Assembly: GCA_913043005.1 (NCBI GenBank)
Contig: CAJWKU010000011.1
Span: 1-57,235 of the forward strand
Length of the DNA: 57,235 nucleotides
Direction of reading: 5' to 3'
Source: an uncultured Cryomorphaceae bacterium
Lineage (GTDB): Bacteria > Bacteroidota > Bacteroidia > Flavobacteriales > Schleiferiaceae
Part shown: positions 37,371 to 46,537 of the stretch, one piece after another
How positions within the stretch are numbered: the first letter of the stretch is position 1
Layout: each line of letters starts with the position of its first letter
The notes under the pieces: generated by a model
What the model saw: the letters and a program-made list of their open reading frames with translations, nothing else
What the model was told of the DNA's origin: nothing
The model's database searches: none
Position numbers and translations under genes: made by a program

Positions 37371-38571
37371 TTTTCTTTTTTTAATTTCTTTTTCTGGCTA
37401 CTCTCAAAAGTCAAAGGAGGCTCTTGAGCAAAGGAAACTGCAACTGCAGGAAGATATTAATATTGCTAATATTCTTTTAAAAAAGACTCAAAAAGATAAA
37501 GTTCTCACCTTAAATGAGGTAAGAACTTTAGATAGAAAAGTTAATGCACGTGCTGAGCTGATAAAGACTGTCCAATTTCAGATCAAGAATACAGAACGTC
37601 AAATTTCTCAAATGCAAAAAGAGATTTTGAAGAATGAAAAAGAAATAAATATCCTTAAGAATGAATATGCCTCCGCGATAAGAGAGGCCCAAAAAAGAGG
37701 TAAGCCAATGCAATCGTGGGCATATATTTTCGCTTCTGATGGAATACAGCAGGCATTAAAAAGATTATATTTTCTAAAACAGTATGTGGGGTTCAGACAA
37801 ACGCAAGTAGATGAGATTAATGATTTACAAGAAAAGAAGAAAAGAAATATAGCAAAGGAAGAGCAGGAAAAGCGTCTAAAAATAAATCTCCTTTCCCAAG
37901 AAATAGCACAAAAGAAAATTTTACTAAATGATAGAGAAGAACAAGCAAAAGCTGTTAAAGCATTAAAAAGAAAAGAAGGGCAGGTTATGTCCAGAATAAA
38001 GAAGAAGAGTAGCGAATTGCAAAAGCTAGAGAAACAGATTCAAAAAATCATCAAAGACGAATTGAAGCGGCAAAGAAACGCAGCTCGTCAAAAGAATTCA
38101 AGTACCGAAAACTCAAATATATCAGAATATGAATTAACGCCAGAAGGAGTTGCGTTAGCTCAAAATTTTTCCGACAATAAAGGAAATTTACCATGGCCAG
38201 TGAAAAGAGGAATTATCACTCAAAATTTTGGATTGAATACGGTTCCTGGGACATCAGGAGTTTCTATAAAAAACCCTGGGGTCGATATTGGCACACCAAA
38301 AGGTTCTTTAGTCAGATCAGTATTTAATGGTGAAGTCTCAACAGTGGTTAGGATTCCTGGCGCAAATCGAGTGGTATTAATAAGACATGGTAATTATTTC
38401 ACAGTCTATTCTAACCTTGAGGATGTTTACGTGAAAATGGGAGATGAAGTTGACATTTTAGATGAGATTGGTTCAGTTGCATCTGATGCTGAGACTGGCG
38501 AGTCTACACTCCATTTTGAATTATGGAAAAACACAACAAATCAAGACCCTAAGCCTTGGCTAAATCGTTAA
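37351..38571 (+). CDS. EnvC-like murein hydrolase activator with degenerate LytM domain
   Basis: The 406-residue protein has a signal peptide (about 1-20), a long charged coiled coil (about 20-255, rich in Lys, Glu and Gln) and a C-terminal M23/LytM domain (about 285-405). The zinc ligands of active M23 peptidases are mostly lost. The HxxxD motif reads NPGVD, the histidine of the YxHL motif is Asn (YSNL), and HxH reads TLH. The protein is therefore more likely an activator of N-acetylmuramoyl-L-alanine amidases at the division site, like EnvC, than an enzyme. Its start lies inside the DUF4292 gene. The gene converges on secA with only 3 bases between stop codons. Confidence 0.87.
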   Translation: MRGWTFSFLFLISFSGYSQKSKEALEQRKLQLQEDINIANILLKKTQKDKVLTLNEVRTLDRKVNARAELIKTVQFQIKNTERQISQMQKEILKNEKEINILKNEYASAIREAQKRGKPMQSWAYIFASDGIQQALKRLYFLKQYVGFRQTQVDEINDLQEKKKRNIAKEEQEKRLKINLLSQEIAQKKILLNDREEQAKAVKALKRKEGQVMSRIKKKSSELQKLEKQIQKIIKDELKRQRNAARQKNSSTENSNISEYELTPEGVALAQNFSDNKGNLPWPVKRGIITQNFGLNTVPGTSGVSIKNPGVDIGTPKGSLVRSVFNGEVSTVVRIPGANRVVLIRHGNYFTVYSNLEDVYVKMGDEVDILDEIGSVASDAETGESTLHFELWKNTTNQDPKPWLNR

Positions 38572-38574
38572 AGA

Positions 38575-41500
38575 TTAATTAAGGATCACCCAACCTTGGG
38601 ATAATAAGGTTTCAGCTACCTTGTATTTAAGACTTTTCTGTTCTCCAGATGCAACATTGGTAATGATCACAATATCATTGCGTCCATATTTTTTTGTGCT
38701 AGTAACTGGTTGAGGGCTTTCTTTTTTTCTTAATGAACTTCCTGAGCTTTGCTGCTCATTGTTTCCAGGCCCACTTGTTGTATAATTAACCTCAGCGGGT
38801 TTTTTATTCTGAGAAACACGTTGAACTCTTTGAGAATCAGGAGAATTGCTCTCAGTTGATTTAGGGAGATTTGCTTTGAAAAGAAAAGAAATAGATTTTC
38901 TATTAAGCTCTTCAAGCATTTCTTTAAAAAGGTTGAAGCTTTCGTGTTTGTAAATTAATAAAGGATCTTTTTGCTCATAAACGGCTCCTTGTACATTTTG
39001 ACGGAGATCATCCATATTTCTCAAGTGCTCTTTCCAAGATTCATCTATCATCGAGAGAACAACACTTTTTTCTAAATCACGAATCAAACTTTTTCCCTTA
39101 GACAGCACTGAATCTTGAAGGTTTGTTGAAACTTGTAAACCTTTTATTCCATCAGTAAAGGGCACTAGAATCCGTTCAATTTCATTTCCTTGATCTCTTA
39201 TTACATTTTCAAGAACAGGCAAAGCATGAGAAGCTACTTGAGAATTCCTAGAAGCGTAAGACTTCATTGCATCGTCAAATGTAGATTTTGATAACTCCTT
39301 AGAGGACACTTTTTCAAATGCATTTTCTGTCACAGACGGAGATATTCCAAAAAGAGTGAAAATATCAAGTTGGTATGAAGAAAAATCTCCTGCTGATTTA
39401 GAATTAGAAATAACATTTTCAGATAGGTCATAGGCCATATTAGCAATATCTACTTTTAACCTCTCTCCAGAGAGAGCATTTCTTCTTCTTCTGTAAATAC
39501 CTTCCCTCTGAGCATTCATAACATCATCATACTCGAGCAGTCTTTTGCGCATACCAAAATTATTTTCTTCAACTTTCTTTTGAGCGCGTTCGATAGACTT
39601 AGAAACCATTCCATGCTGAATTACTTCACCATCTTTATGTCCCATTCGATCCATGAGTCCAGCAATTCTTTCAGAGCCAAATAGACGCATCAAATTGTCT
39701 TCAAGACTTACGAAAAATTGAGAGCTTCCAGGATCTCCTTGCCTTCCAGATCTACCTCTTAGCTGTCGATCTACGCGCCTGGAGTCATGACGTTCTGTTC
39801 CCACAATCGCTAGCCCTCCAGCCGCTATCGTTTCTTTGGATAATTTAATATCAGTTCCTCTTCCTGCCATGTTAGTGGCAATTGTAACGGTTCCAGGACG
39901 TCCAGCTTCTGCTACGACGTCTGCTTCTTTTTGATGCATTTTAGCATTAAGTACTTGGTGGGGTATTTTGCGCATATTAAGCGCTTTACTTAGTAGTTCA
40001 CTAATCTCAACAGATGTTGTGCCAACCAGTATAGGCCTGCCTTTTTCACGAAGGATGATTATTTCATCTATAACCGCATTATATTTTTCACGCTTTGTTT
40101 TAAATACTAAGTCATTCCTATCGTCACGAAGAATGGGTCGATTCGTTGGAATAACAGTAACGTCAAGTTTATAAATCTCCCAAAACTCACCGGCTTCAGT
40201 TTCAGCAGTACCAGTCATTCCAGAAAGCTTATTATACATTCGGAAATAGTTTTGTAATGTGACAGTAGCATATGTTTGAGAAGCTGCTTCTATTTTCACA
40301 TTTTCTTTAGCTTCGATTGCTTGATGAAGCCCGTCTGAATAGCGACGACCATCCATAATACGACCAGTTTGTTCATCAACAATTTTCACTTTGGAATCCA
40401 TTACCACGTATTCGATATCTTTTTCGAATAAAGCATAAGCTTTTAAAAGTTGCCCCATAGAGTGAATTCGTTCACTTTTGATTCTGTAATCTCGAATCAA
40501 TACTTGTTTTTCAGAAGCTTTATCTGATGGAGAATTATCAGATGATTTGATAATGTCTAATTCAGTAGACATGTCGGGCATGACAAAGAAATTTTGATCT
40601 GTGAGATCACTAAGTAGTTGAATTCCTTTATCTGTGAGATTTACCTGATTTTGCTTTTCTTCGATAGCAAAGAAAAGGGTCTCGTCAATAACTTTCATCT
40701 CTTTACCTTGATTCTGAAGGTAAAAACCTTCCGTCTTTTGAAGCAAAGCCTTATTCCCAGATTCAGATAATAATTTTATTAATGCTTTGCTTTTGGGAAG
40801 AGCTCTATGAGCTCTTAAAAGCTCAAATCCAGCGTCTTTATTGTTCCCTTCATTAAGGAGTCGTTTTGCAGATGTAAGCGCCTCATGAGAAATACTTTTT
40901 TGTTGGTTAAAAAGTTCAATTACAAATTTTTTCAGATCATTATATTCATGTTTATCCCCGTTAGGAGTCGGGCCAGAGATGATAAGAGGAGTCCTAGCAT
41001 CATCGATTAAAACGGAATCTACTTCATCCACTATGGCATAATTATGACCCCGTTGAACTAGCTCATTCGCTTCTCTGGCCATGTTGTCTCTTAAGTAATC
41101 AAAACCAAATTCGTTATTAGTTCCAAATGTGATATCTGCCGCATATGCATTTCTTCGACCTTCGCTATTTGGTTGATGTTTATCAATACAGTCTACGCTT
41201 AATCCATGAAATTGATATAAAGGCCCCATCCACTCGGCATCTCTTTTGGATAAATAGTCATTAACAGTCACAACATGAACGCCTCTGCCAGAGAGGGCAT
41301 TGAGATATACAGGTAAGGTTGCAACTAAGGTTTTACCCTCTCCTGTTGCCATTTCAGCAATTCTTCCTTTATGTAGAACTGCACCTCCAAAAAGTTGGAC
41401 ATCATAATGGACCATATTCCAAGAAACGGGAGTGCCAGCAGCTTCCCAATGATTATTCCAAGTGGCTTTTTCTCCATTAATAGTTATTGCATTGAATGAT

Positions 41501-41916
41501 GAAGACAAGGAGCGATCTATTTCTGTACAATTTACGTTCATTGGGCCAGCTGTCCATTGACGAGCGGTTTCTCTTATTACAGCAAAAGCTTCGGGTAAAA
41601 TTTCGTCTAATGCCTTATTTTCTGACACAATGGCTGCTTTGTTCAGTTCATCAATTTTTGCATAAATCTTTTCTTTTGCTTCAAAGTTCGGTTCTGTCTC
41701 AGCTTCGGATTTTAAAGCAATTATTTCTTCTTGCTCTTCTTTGGAAGACGCTTTGATGATAGACTTAAATTCTTGAGTTTTTAAACGTAGCTGATCGGGA
41801 GTAACCCCCTGAATGGATTGCTCGGCAGCGTGTATTTTTGTCACGTAAGGCTGTATTTCTTTTAAATCTTTTTCAGATTTATCGCCTAATATTTTTTGGA
41901 GAAGCTTTTGAATCAT
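38575..41916 (-). CDS. secA: Preprotein translocase ATPase SecA
   Basis: SecA drives unfolded preproteins through SecYEG using ATP. The 1113-residue protein has Walker A ATGEGKTL (about 191-198), the DEVD box in AIVDEVDSVLIDDARTPLI (about 290-308), the preprotein cross-linking domain, and the second helicase domain with RGRSGRQGDPGSSQF (about 730-744). An insertion of roughly 100 residues (about 330-430) is typical of Bacteroidota SecA. The usual C-terminal zinc-binding CxCxSGK...CH motif is missing. The tail instead ends with GRNDIVIITNVASGEQKSLK and KVAETLLSQGWVILN. The gene has its own predicted -7 element just upstream. Confidence 0.97.
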   Translation of the reverse strand: MIQKLLQKILGDKSEKDLKEIQPYVTKIHAAEQSIQGVTPDQLRLKTQEFKSIIKASSKEEQEEIIALKSEAETEPNFEAKEKIYAKIDELNKAAIVSENKALDEILPEAFAVIRETARQWTAGPMNVNCTEIDRSLSSSFNAITINGEKATWNNHWEAAGTPVSWNMVHYDVQLFGGAVLHKGRIAEMATGEGKTLVATLPVYLNALSGRGVHVVTVNDYLSKRDAEWMGPLYQFHGLSVDCIDKHQPNSEGRRNAYAADITFGTNNEFGFDYLRDNMAREANELVQRGHNYAIVDEVDSVLIDDARTPLIISGPTPNGDKHEYNDLKKFVIELFNQQKSISHEALTSAKRLLNEGNNKDAGFELLRAHRALPKSKALIKLLSESGNKALLQKTEGFYLQNQGKEMKVIDETLFFAIEEKQNQVNLTDKGIQLLSDLTDQNFFVMPDMSTELDIIKSSDNSPSDKASEKQVLIRDYRIKSERIHSMGQLLKAYALFEKDIEYVVMDSKVKIVDEQTGRIMDGRRYSDGLHQAIEAKENVKIEAASQTYATVTLQNYFRMYNKLSGMTGTAETEAGEFWEIYKLDVTVIPTNRPILRDDRNDLVFKTKREKYNAVIDEIIILREKGRPILVGTTSVEISELLSKALNMRKIPHQVLNAKMHQKEADVVAEAGRPGTVTIATNMAGRGTDIKLSKETIAAGGLAIVGTERHDSRRVDRQLRGRSGRQGDPGSSQFFVSLEDNLMRLFGSERIAGLMDRMGHKDGEVIQHGMVSKSIERAQKKVEENNFGMRKRLLEYDDVMNAQREGIYRRRRNALSGERLKVDIANMAYDLSENVISNSKSAGDFSSYQLDIFTLFGISPSVTENAFEKVSSKELSKSTFDDAMKSYASRNSQVASHALPVLENVIRDQGNEIERILVPFTDGIKGLQVSTNLQDSVLSKGKSLIRDLEKSVVLSMIDESWKEHLRNMDDLRQNVQGAVYEQKDPLLIYKHESFNLFKEMLEELNRKSISFLFKANLPKSTESNSPDSQRVQRVSQNKKPAEVNYTTSGPGNNEQQSSGSSLRKKESPQPVTSTKKYGRNDIVIITNVASGEQKSLKYKVAETLLSQGWVILN

Positions 41917-41924
41917 CTTAAAGG

Positions 41925-41932
41925 CAAAATTA
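41925..41932 (-). promoter_or_regulatory. Predicted -7 element of secA
   Basis: Minus-strand TAATTTTG matches TAnnTTTG exactly and lies 8 bases before the secA ATG. A weak -33 (TTTT, 41951-41954) is 18 bases upstream. Confidence 0.5.
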
Positions 41933-41975
41933 CAATCCTTGTGCCACTAGAAAAGGAGTAAATATTTTAATTAAG

Positions 41976-42200
41976 TTAATACTCTTCTTCATTCCAAAGA
42001 AAATCTTCATCAGAGGGGTAGTCTGGCCAGATTTCTTCTATAGATTCATATACATCTTGATCTTCCTCTTCAATGGCTTGAATATTTTCCACCACCTCTA
42101 ATGGAGCTCCAGTTCGAATGGCATAATCGATTAATTCATCTTTGGTGGCAGGCCATGGCGCGTCACTGAGATATGATGCAAGTTCAAGTGTCCAATACAT
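41976..42200 (-). CDS. DUF2795 small acidic protein
   Basis: The 74-residue protein has the DUF2795 core at its N terminus: MYWTLELASYLSDAPWPATKDELIDYAIRTGAP minus the central residues, followed by VVENIQAIEE and a strongly acidic tail ending EDFLWNEEEY. The family is common in Bacteroidota and its function is unknown, although the fold resembles small nucleic-acid or protein-binding helical domains. The gene sits directly upstream of secA on the same strand, 59 bases away. It has its own good promoter match at 42226-42256. Confidence 0.82.
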   Translation of the reverse strand: MYWTLELASYLSDAPWPATKDELIDYAIRTGAPLEVVENIQAIEEEDQDVYESIEEIWPDYPSDEDFLWNEEEY

Positions 42201-42225
42201 GTTTTTAAGTGCTTCTTATTTTTCG

Positions 42226-42256
42226 CAAATATATTCTTTTTGTGGACCTACACAAG
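42226..42256 (-). promoter_or_regulatory. Predicted promoter of the DUF2795 gene
   Basis: On the minus strand CTTG (42253-42256), 19 bases, then TATATTTG (42226-42233), an exact TAnnTTTG. The leader to the ATG would be about 20 bases. An 8-bp inverted repeat, AAGTGCTT at 42207-42214 and AAGCACTT at 42254-42261, brackets the promoter. Confidence 0.55.
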
Positions 42257-42262
42257 CACTTT

Positions 42263-42838
42263 TTAAGACATTGGTTTCCAATGTATTTCTTCCGCCCCTA
42301 ATTTCATTGCAAACCAGCGGGAAAGAGTGAAAAGATAATCACTTAATCTATTTAGCAAAGGAATACCATGCAATGGCAACCCAATTTCATCGGTCATCAA
42401 AGAGTTTTGTAATTCTGTGGTAAATCTTTCAGCACGACGGCATACAGCTCTAGCAACATGAATTTGGCTTACTAAAACATTACCTCCTGGAAGAACAAAG
42501 TTTTTCAGTGGACTTAATTCTGATGTCATTTTATCTATTTCATTTTCCAGAACATTTATCCAGTCATCTTGAACCTTGGGAAGGTTTTTGATCATTTCTT
42601 TGGAATCATTAGCTAGGTGGGAGCCTAATGAAAAAACCCAAGATTGAATAATAATTATATTTTTTTCTTTTTCAGGATAATGAATTAAAGCTGTGACCTG
42701 ATCTCTCAATAAGCCCAAGTGAGAGTTAAGCTCATCAAGTGATCCATATGCGTGGAGCCTTATGTGGGATTTACTAACGCGTTTGCCACTATAAAGACCA
42801 GAATCTCCTTTATCTCCAGTTTTTGTATAAATTTTCAC
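42263..42838 (-). CDS. Cob(I)yrinic acid a,c-diamide adenosyltransferase (PduO type)
   Basis: The 191-residue enzyme transfers adenosyl from ATP to cob(I)alamin to form coenzyme B12. The N-terminal ATP motif KIYTKTGDKGDSGLYSG (about 2-18, TKTGDxG) and the conserved VLPGGN (about 115-120) and VCRRAER (about 130-136) segments identify the PduO family. An enzyme needing adenosylcobalamin, such as methylmalonyl-CoA mutase, is not in the window, but a carboxylase beta subunit of propionyl-CoA carboxylase type is encoded at 55581, the step before that mutase. Confidence 0.93.
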   Translation of the reverse strand: MKIYTKTGDKGDSGLYSGKRVSKSHIRLHAYGSLDELNSHLGLLRDQVTALIHYPEKEKNIIIIQSWVFSLGSHLANDSKEMIKNLPKVQDDWINVLENEIDKMTSELSPLKNFVLPGGNVLVSQIHVARAVCRRAERFTTELQNSLMTDEIGLPLHGIPLLNRLSDYLFTLSRWFAMKLGAEEIHWKPMS

Positions 42839-42905
42839 AATTGTGAAGATACATAATGCTTAAACCTAATTCAATCATAAAATCAAGGGAGTAAATAATT
42901 TTTTG

Positions 42906-44807
42906 CTAATACGCTCGTCCTGATACTCCCTCTACATAATTAACAAAGGATTGATTAGCTACCCTATTCCCTCCAGGTGTTGGATAATCCCCGGTAAAAT
43001 ACCAATCTCCAAGATTTTCGGGACAAGAAGCATGAAGATCTTTTACGGTTTGATATATTATTTGAACCTCAGATTTCACATCAGCTGGAGTTAGTAGTTG
43101 GGCAATTTTATTAGATATATCACTATCGTCAAAAGGCTCATAAATTGCTTTCACAACATTAATTTGATCATGCATGTCTTTTTTGAGCTCAGCTTTTGCT
43201 TGCTGATAAGTATTCTCTAAAATTGATGTCAACCCATTTTCTTTCAGCAATAATATGGTCGCTTGGAATGCTGCGAAATCATTCATTTTCGCCATATCTA
43301 TTCCGTAGCAATCAGGAAAACGAATTTGCGGTGCGGAGCTAACAATAATTATTTTTTTTGGCCCTAATCTATCCAACATTTTCAATATGCTCTTTTTAAG
43401 TGTAGTCCCCCGAACAATGCTATCGTCTACAGCTACAATAGTATCATCATGATTCACAATATTATAAGTGCTGTCATAGACATGTGAAACCATATCATCT
43501 CTCACTACATCTTGAGCGATAAATGTTCTTAGCTTAATATCTTTCCAGGCAATTTTCTCTACTCTCGGCCTCCTGTTTAAAATTGGCAGAAGAATCTCTT
43601 TTGAAAAGTCATTCTTTAATTCTAAAACCTCGTCAATTTTTTGTTTATTCAGAGCACTCTCAACCCCTTTGACAAGACCATAAAATGAAATTTCAGCAGT
43701 ATTTGGAATAAAGCTAAAAATAGTTTTTTCAAAATTATTATCAGCTGCTTTGAGTACACGTTTGGCTAATCTCCGCCCTAACTCGATTCGCTCATTATAA
43801 ATAGCACCATCATTCCCTCGAGAAAAATAGATGCGTTCAAATGAACAGGCAAGATGTTTTTTAGGTTCTAATATTTTTTCTATCAAAACAGTACCATCTC
43901 TTTTGGTCCATATCATATGTCCTGGAGGAACTTCTTTTACATCATCGAATTTTAAGTTAAAAGCGGTTTGAATAACAGGTCTTTCTGAAGCAACTACTGC
44001 AATTTCGTCATCAAAATAATAATATGCTGGACGAATACCATTTGGGTCCCGCATTAAAAATGAATCTCCTTGACCCAGTATGCCCCCCATGGCATAGCCC
44101 CCATCCCACGCTTTAGCTGCTTTTTTCATTACTCTTGGAAGATCAATGTTGTCAATTTGAAATTGAGAACTTTCAATATTATTGAGCTCAATATTTTTTT
44201 CTGCTTCCGATTTAAGACGTTCGTTTTCTTGGTCTAAGAAATGACCAATTTTTTCCATTACAGTTACTGTATCTGCCTGTTCTTTTGGATGCTGACCTAA
44301 AGAGACTAACTCCTCGATTAATTCGCTTGTGTTGGTCATATTAAAATTACCTGCTAAAATCAAGTTTCGACTCATCCAATTACTTTGTCTTAAAAAGGGA
44401 TGGCAGGACTCAATAGAGTTGGATCCAAAAGTCCCATAACGTAGATGGCCTAAATATGTTTCACAGGCAAACGCAAGATTATTTTTTACCCAATCAACGT
44501 CTTTAATCTTTTCCATTTGACCATCTAGCAACCCTTCAATTCGATGTTGAATTCGATTATAAATATCCTGCATTGGATTATTTTCTATGGAGCGATATCT
44601 ACTTATATATCGCTGCCCGGGAGGCATATTTAACTTAACTCCAGCTAAGCCTGCGCCGTCTTGGCCACGGTTATGCTGTTTCTCCATCATGAGAATCATT
44701 TTATCAAGCCCATAAAGAGCTGACCCGTATTTATCAAGGTAAAAGTCAAGTGGCTTGCGAAGCCGCAGAAGGGCAATTCCGCATTCATGTTGGATAGCGT
44801 CGCTCAT
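42906..44807 (-). CDS. purF: Amidophosphoribosyltransferase, long Bacteroidota type
   Basis: PurF makes 5-phosphoribosylamine from PRPP and glutamine, opening purine synthesis. The 633-residue chain has a short leader before Cys9 in HECGIALL, which would become the N-terminal nucleophile after processing. The glutaminase domain follows with KQHNRGQDGAG (about 43-53) and YGTFGSNSIESCHPF. The phosphoribosyltransferase domain has the PRPP loop VAVDDSIVRGTTLKKS (about 440-455) and SSAPQIRFPDCYGIDM. It is longer than typical ~500-residue PurF, and from memory this long form is standard in flavobacteria. A strong promoter overlapped by a dyad lies upstream. Confidence 0.9.
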   Translation of the reverse strand: MSDAIQHECGIALLRLRKPLDFYLDKYGSALYGLDKMILMMEKQHNRGQDGAGLAGVKLNMPPGQRYISRYRSIENNPMQDIYNRIQHRIEGLLDGQMEKIKDVDWVKNNLAFACETYLGHLRYGTFGSNSIESCHPFLRQSNWMSRNLILAGNFNMTNTSELIEELVSLGQHPKEQADTVTVMEKIGHFLDQENERLKSEAEKNIELNNIESSQFQIDNIDLPRVMKKAAKAWDGGYAMGGILGQGDSFLMRDPNGIRPAYYYFDDEIAVVASERPVIQTAFNLKFDDVKEVPPGHMIWTKRDGTVLIEKILEPKKHLACSFERIYFSRGNDGAIYNERIELGRRLAKRVLKAADNNFEKTIFSFIPNTAEISFYGLVKGVESALNKQKIDEVLELKNDFSKEILLPILNRRPRVEKIAWKDIKLRTFIAQDVVRDDMVSHVYDSTYNIVNHDDTIVAVDDSIVRGTTLKKSILKMLDRLGPKKIIIVSSAPQIRFPDCYGIDMAKMNDFAAFQATILLLKENGLTSILENTYQQAKAELKKDMHDQINVVKAIYEPFDDSDISNKIAQLLTPADVKSEVQIIYQTVKDLHASCPENLGDWYFTGDYPTPGGNRVANQSFVNYVEGVSGRAY

Positions 44808-44825
44808 CTATAGATTTTCAAAGTC

Positions 44826-44856
44826 CAAAGGTAGCACTTCACTACCTTAGCTCAAA
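44826..44856 (-). promoter_or_regulatory. Predicted promoter of purF
   Basis: On the minus strand TTTG (44853-44856), a 19-base spacer and TACCTTTG (44826-44833) match both Bacteroidota promoter elements exactly. The -7 element ends 18 bases before the purF ATG. Confidence 0.75.
44828..44848. promoter_or_regulatory. Operator-like dyad on the purF promoter
   Basis: A perfect 7-bp inverted repeat, AAGGTAG (44828-44834) and CTACCTT (44842-44848) with a 7-base spacer, covers the -7 element and much of the spacer of the purF promoter. The arrangement suits a dimeric repressor site. No regulator is assigned. Confidence 0.4.
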
Positions 44857-44873
44857 TTGTTCAAAAAAAATAG

Positions 44874-45872
44874 ATGAAACCTTTGGTCGTTGATATTCAT
44901 ACTCATATTCTCCCTAAGAACATACCTTCTTTCGCAAAGCAATTTGGTTACGGTGGCTTTATTAAACTGGATCATAATTGTAAAGGATGTGCTAGGATGT
45001 TAAAAGATGATGTGTTTTTTAGAGAGGTACAAGAGAATTGCTGGGACCCAGAAGTACGTTTAAATGAATCTAAACAGTTTGGAGTAGATATTCAGGTCCT
45101 TTCCACAGTACCAGTTATGTTTAGTTATTGGGCAAAATCAGAAGACGCACTTGTCGTCTCAAAATTTCTTAATGACCATCTCGGTGAGATAGTCGAGCGT
45201 TACCCGAAAAAATTTGAAGGACTTGGGACATTGCCTATGCAAGATCCAGATCTGGCGATACTGGAGCTTCAGAGATGTAGAAAAATTGGATTGAAGGGGG
45301 TCCAAATTGGGAGCCATGTAAATGAATGGAACTTAGATGCGCCTGAACTTTTCCCAATTTTTCAAGAATGCGAACGTCTTAATATGGCAGTGTTTATACA
45401 CCCTTGGGATATGATGGGGGCGAATACTATGTCCAAATATTGGTTACCATGGCTGGTGGGGATGCCTGCAGAATCAAGTCGAGCAATTTGTTCTATGATT
45501 TTTGGTGGAGTATTTGAAAGATTACCACTTTTGAGAGTGGCAGTAGCTCATGGAGGTGGGAGCTTTACTTCTACAATTGGTAGGATTGAACATGGATTTA
45601 ATGTTCGTCCTGACCTTTGCGCGATTGACAATCAATTTTCACCTTCTAGTTACTTGGGTAAATTTTGGATTGACAGCCTTGTTCACGATCAAAATATGTT
45701 AAACCATATTATAAATATGGTTGGCGACGACAAAGTATTAATGGGGTCTGACTATCCATTTCCTCTTGGAGAATTGAATCCTGGAAAATTAATTAAATCT
45801 ATGGACTGGTCAGCTAATAAAAAAGAAAAAGTACTCGGATCCAATGCATTGAATTGGCTCAATGGGGTTTAG
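44874..45872 (+). CDS. 2-amino-3-carboxymuconate-6-semialdehyde decarboxylase (ACMSD)
   Basis: ACMSD removes CO2 from the ring-opened product of 3-hydroxyanthranilate, diverting it from quinolinate formation toward 2-aminomuconate. The 332-residue amidohydrolase has the metal ligands His9 and His11 (DIHTH), His176 (IHPWD) and Asp293 (GSDYPF), with the catalytic His226 in AHGGG, all at positions close to those of Pseudomonas ACMSD. The segment GCARMLKDDVFFREVQENCWDP is characteristic. It converges on the DtxR-type gene with a 4-base overlap. HAAO, which makes its substrate, is encoded just beyond. Confidence 0.93.
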   Translation: MKPLVVDIHTHILPKNIPSFAKQFGYGGFIKLDHNCKGCARMLKDDVFFREVQENCWDPEVRLNESKQFGVDIQVLSTVPVMFSYWAKSEDALVVSKFLNDHLGEIVERYPKKFEGLGTLPMQDPDLAILELQRCRKIGLKGVQIGSHVNEWNLDAPELFPIFQECERLNMAVFIHPWDMMGANTMSKYWLPWLVGMPAESSRAICSMIFGGVFERLPLLRVAVAHGGGSFTSTIGRIEHGFNVRPDLCAIDNQFSPSSYLGKFWIDSLVHDQNMLNHIINMVGDDKVLMGSDYPFPLGELNPGKLIKSMDWSANKKEKVLGSNALNWLNGV

Positions 45873-46537
45873 ATTTTGGTCACGTATATTTTTTTCGCCC
45901 AATCTATGGGGATTTTAATTTCTAAAGAGTTGGAACATTTAAGATTTATAGTATGAGTTCCATTTGAAAGTATTTTAAGTTCCATTCCCAATTTTAGACC
46001 AATTTTATTTAAGTCTCGAAGAAATTTTGATGAATCATCTCTTACTGCTGAAAATTGACAAGATTGACCTAAAGAAATATCTATCAAAGCCGCCTCTTTA
46101 ACAGGGGAAAAAACAAGATCAACAGATGGAATACGGTCACCATGGGGATCAAACTTTGGGAATCCTAGAAATTTATCTAACCGACTCATTAATTTTTCAC
46201 TTTTCACATGCTCTAGCTCTTCAGCTACTTCATGGACTTCATCCCAACTAAAGTTTAAGGTTTGCGATAGAAAAACTTCCCAAAGCCTGTGTCTTCTGGT
46301 AAGAGAGATCGCTACTTTTTCTCCGGATGCCGTAAAATAGATTGCTCCGTATTTCTGGTATGTAATAAGCCCTTTTCCCATAAGTTTCTTAACCATTGAT
46401 GTCACACTAGGTGGAGCAACATTCAGTCTAGACGCAAGAGAATTGGTAGCAACATTCTCCCCGGAAAGGATCATGTTAAGCATAGTTTTTAAATAATCTT
46501 CTTCGTTACGGGTAATTACGGGTTCTTCTCGCTTCAT
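45869..46537 (-). CDS. DtxR/MntR-family metal-dependent transcriptional regulator
   Basis: The 222-residue protein has an N-terminal winged helix (about 8-70) with SLASRLNVAPPSVTSMVKKL as recognition region, a dimerisation and metal-binding domain (about 72-140) with RRHRLWEVFL, HEVAEELEHV and the DPHGDRIP motif, and a FeoA-like C-terminal domain (about 150-222). DtxR relatives bind Fe(II) or Mn(II) and repress uptake genes. It overlaps the stop region of HAAO by 4 bases on the same strand, so regulator and iron-dependent dioxygenase are made together. Its target sites are not known. Confidence 0.92.
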   Translation of the reverse strand: MKREEPVITRNEEDYLKTMLNMILSGENVATNSLASRLNVAPPSVTSMVKKLMGKGLITYQKYGAIYFTASGEKVAISLTRRHRLWEVFLSQTLNFSWDEVHEVAEELEHVKSEKLMSRLDKFLGFPKFDPHGDRIPSVDLVFSPVKEAALIDISLGQSCQFSAVRDDSSKFLRDLNKIGLKLGMELKILSNGTHTINLKCSNSLEIKIPIDWAKKIYVTKI

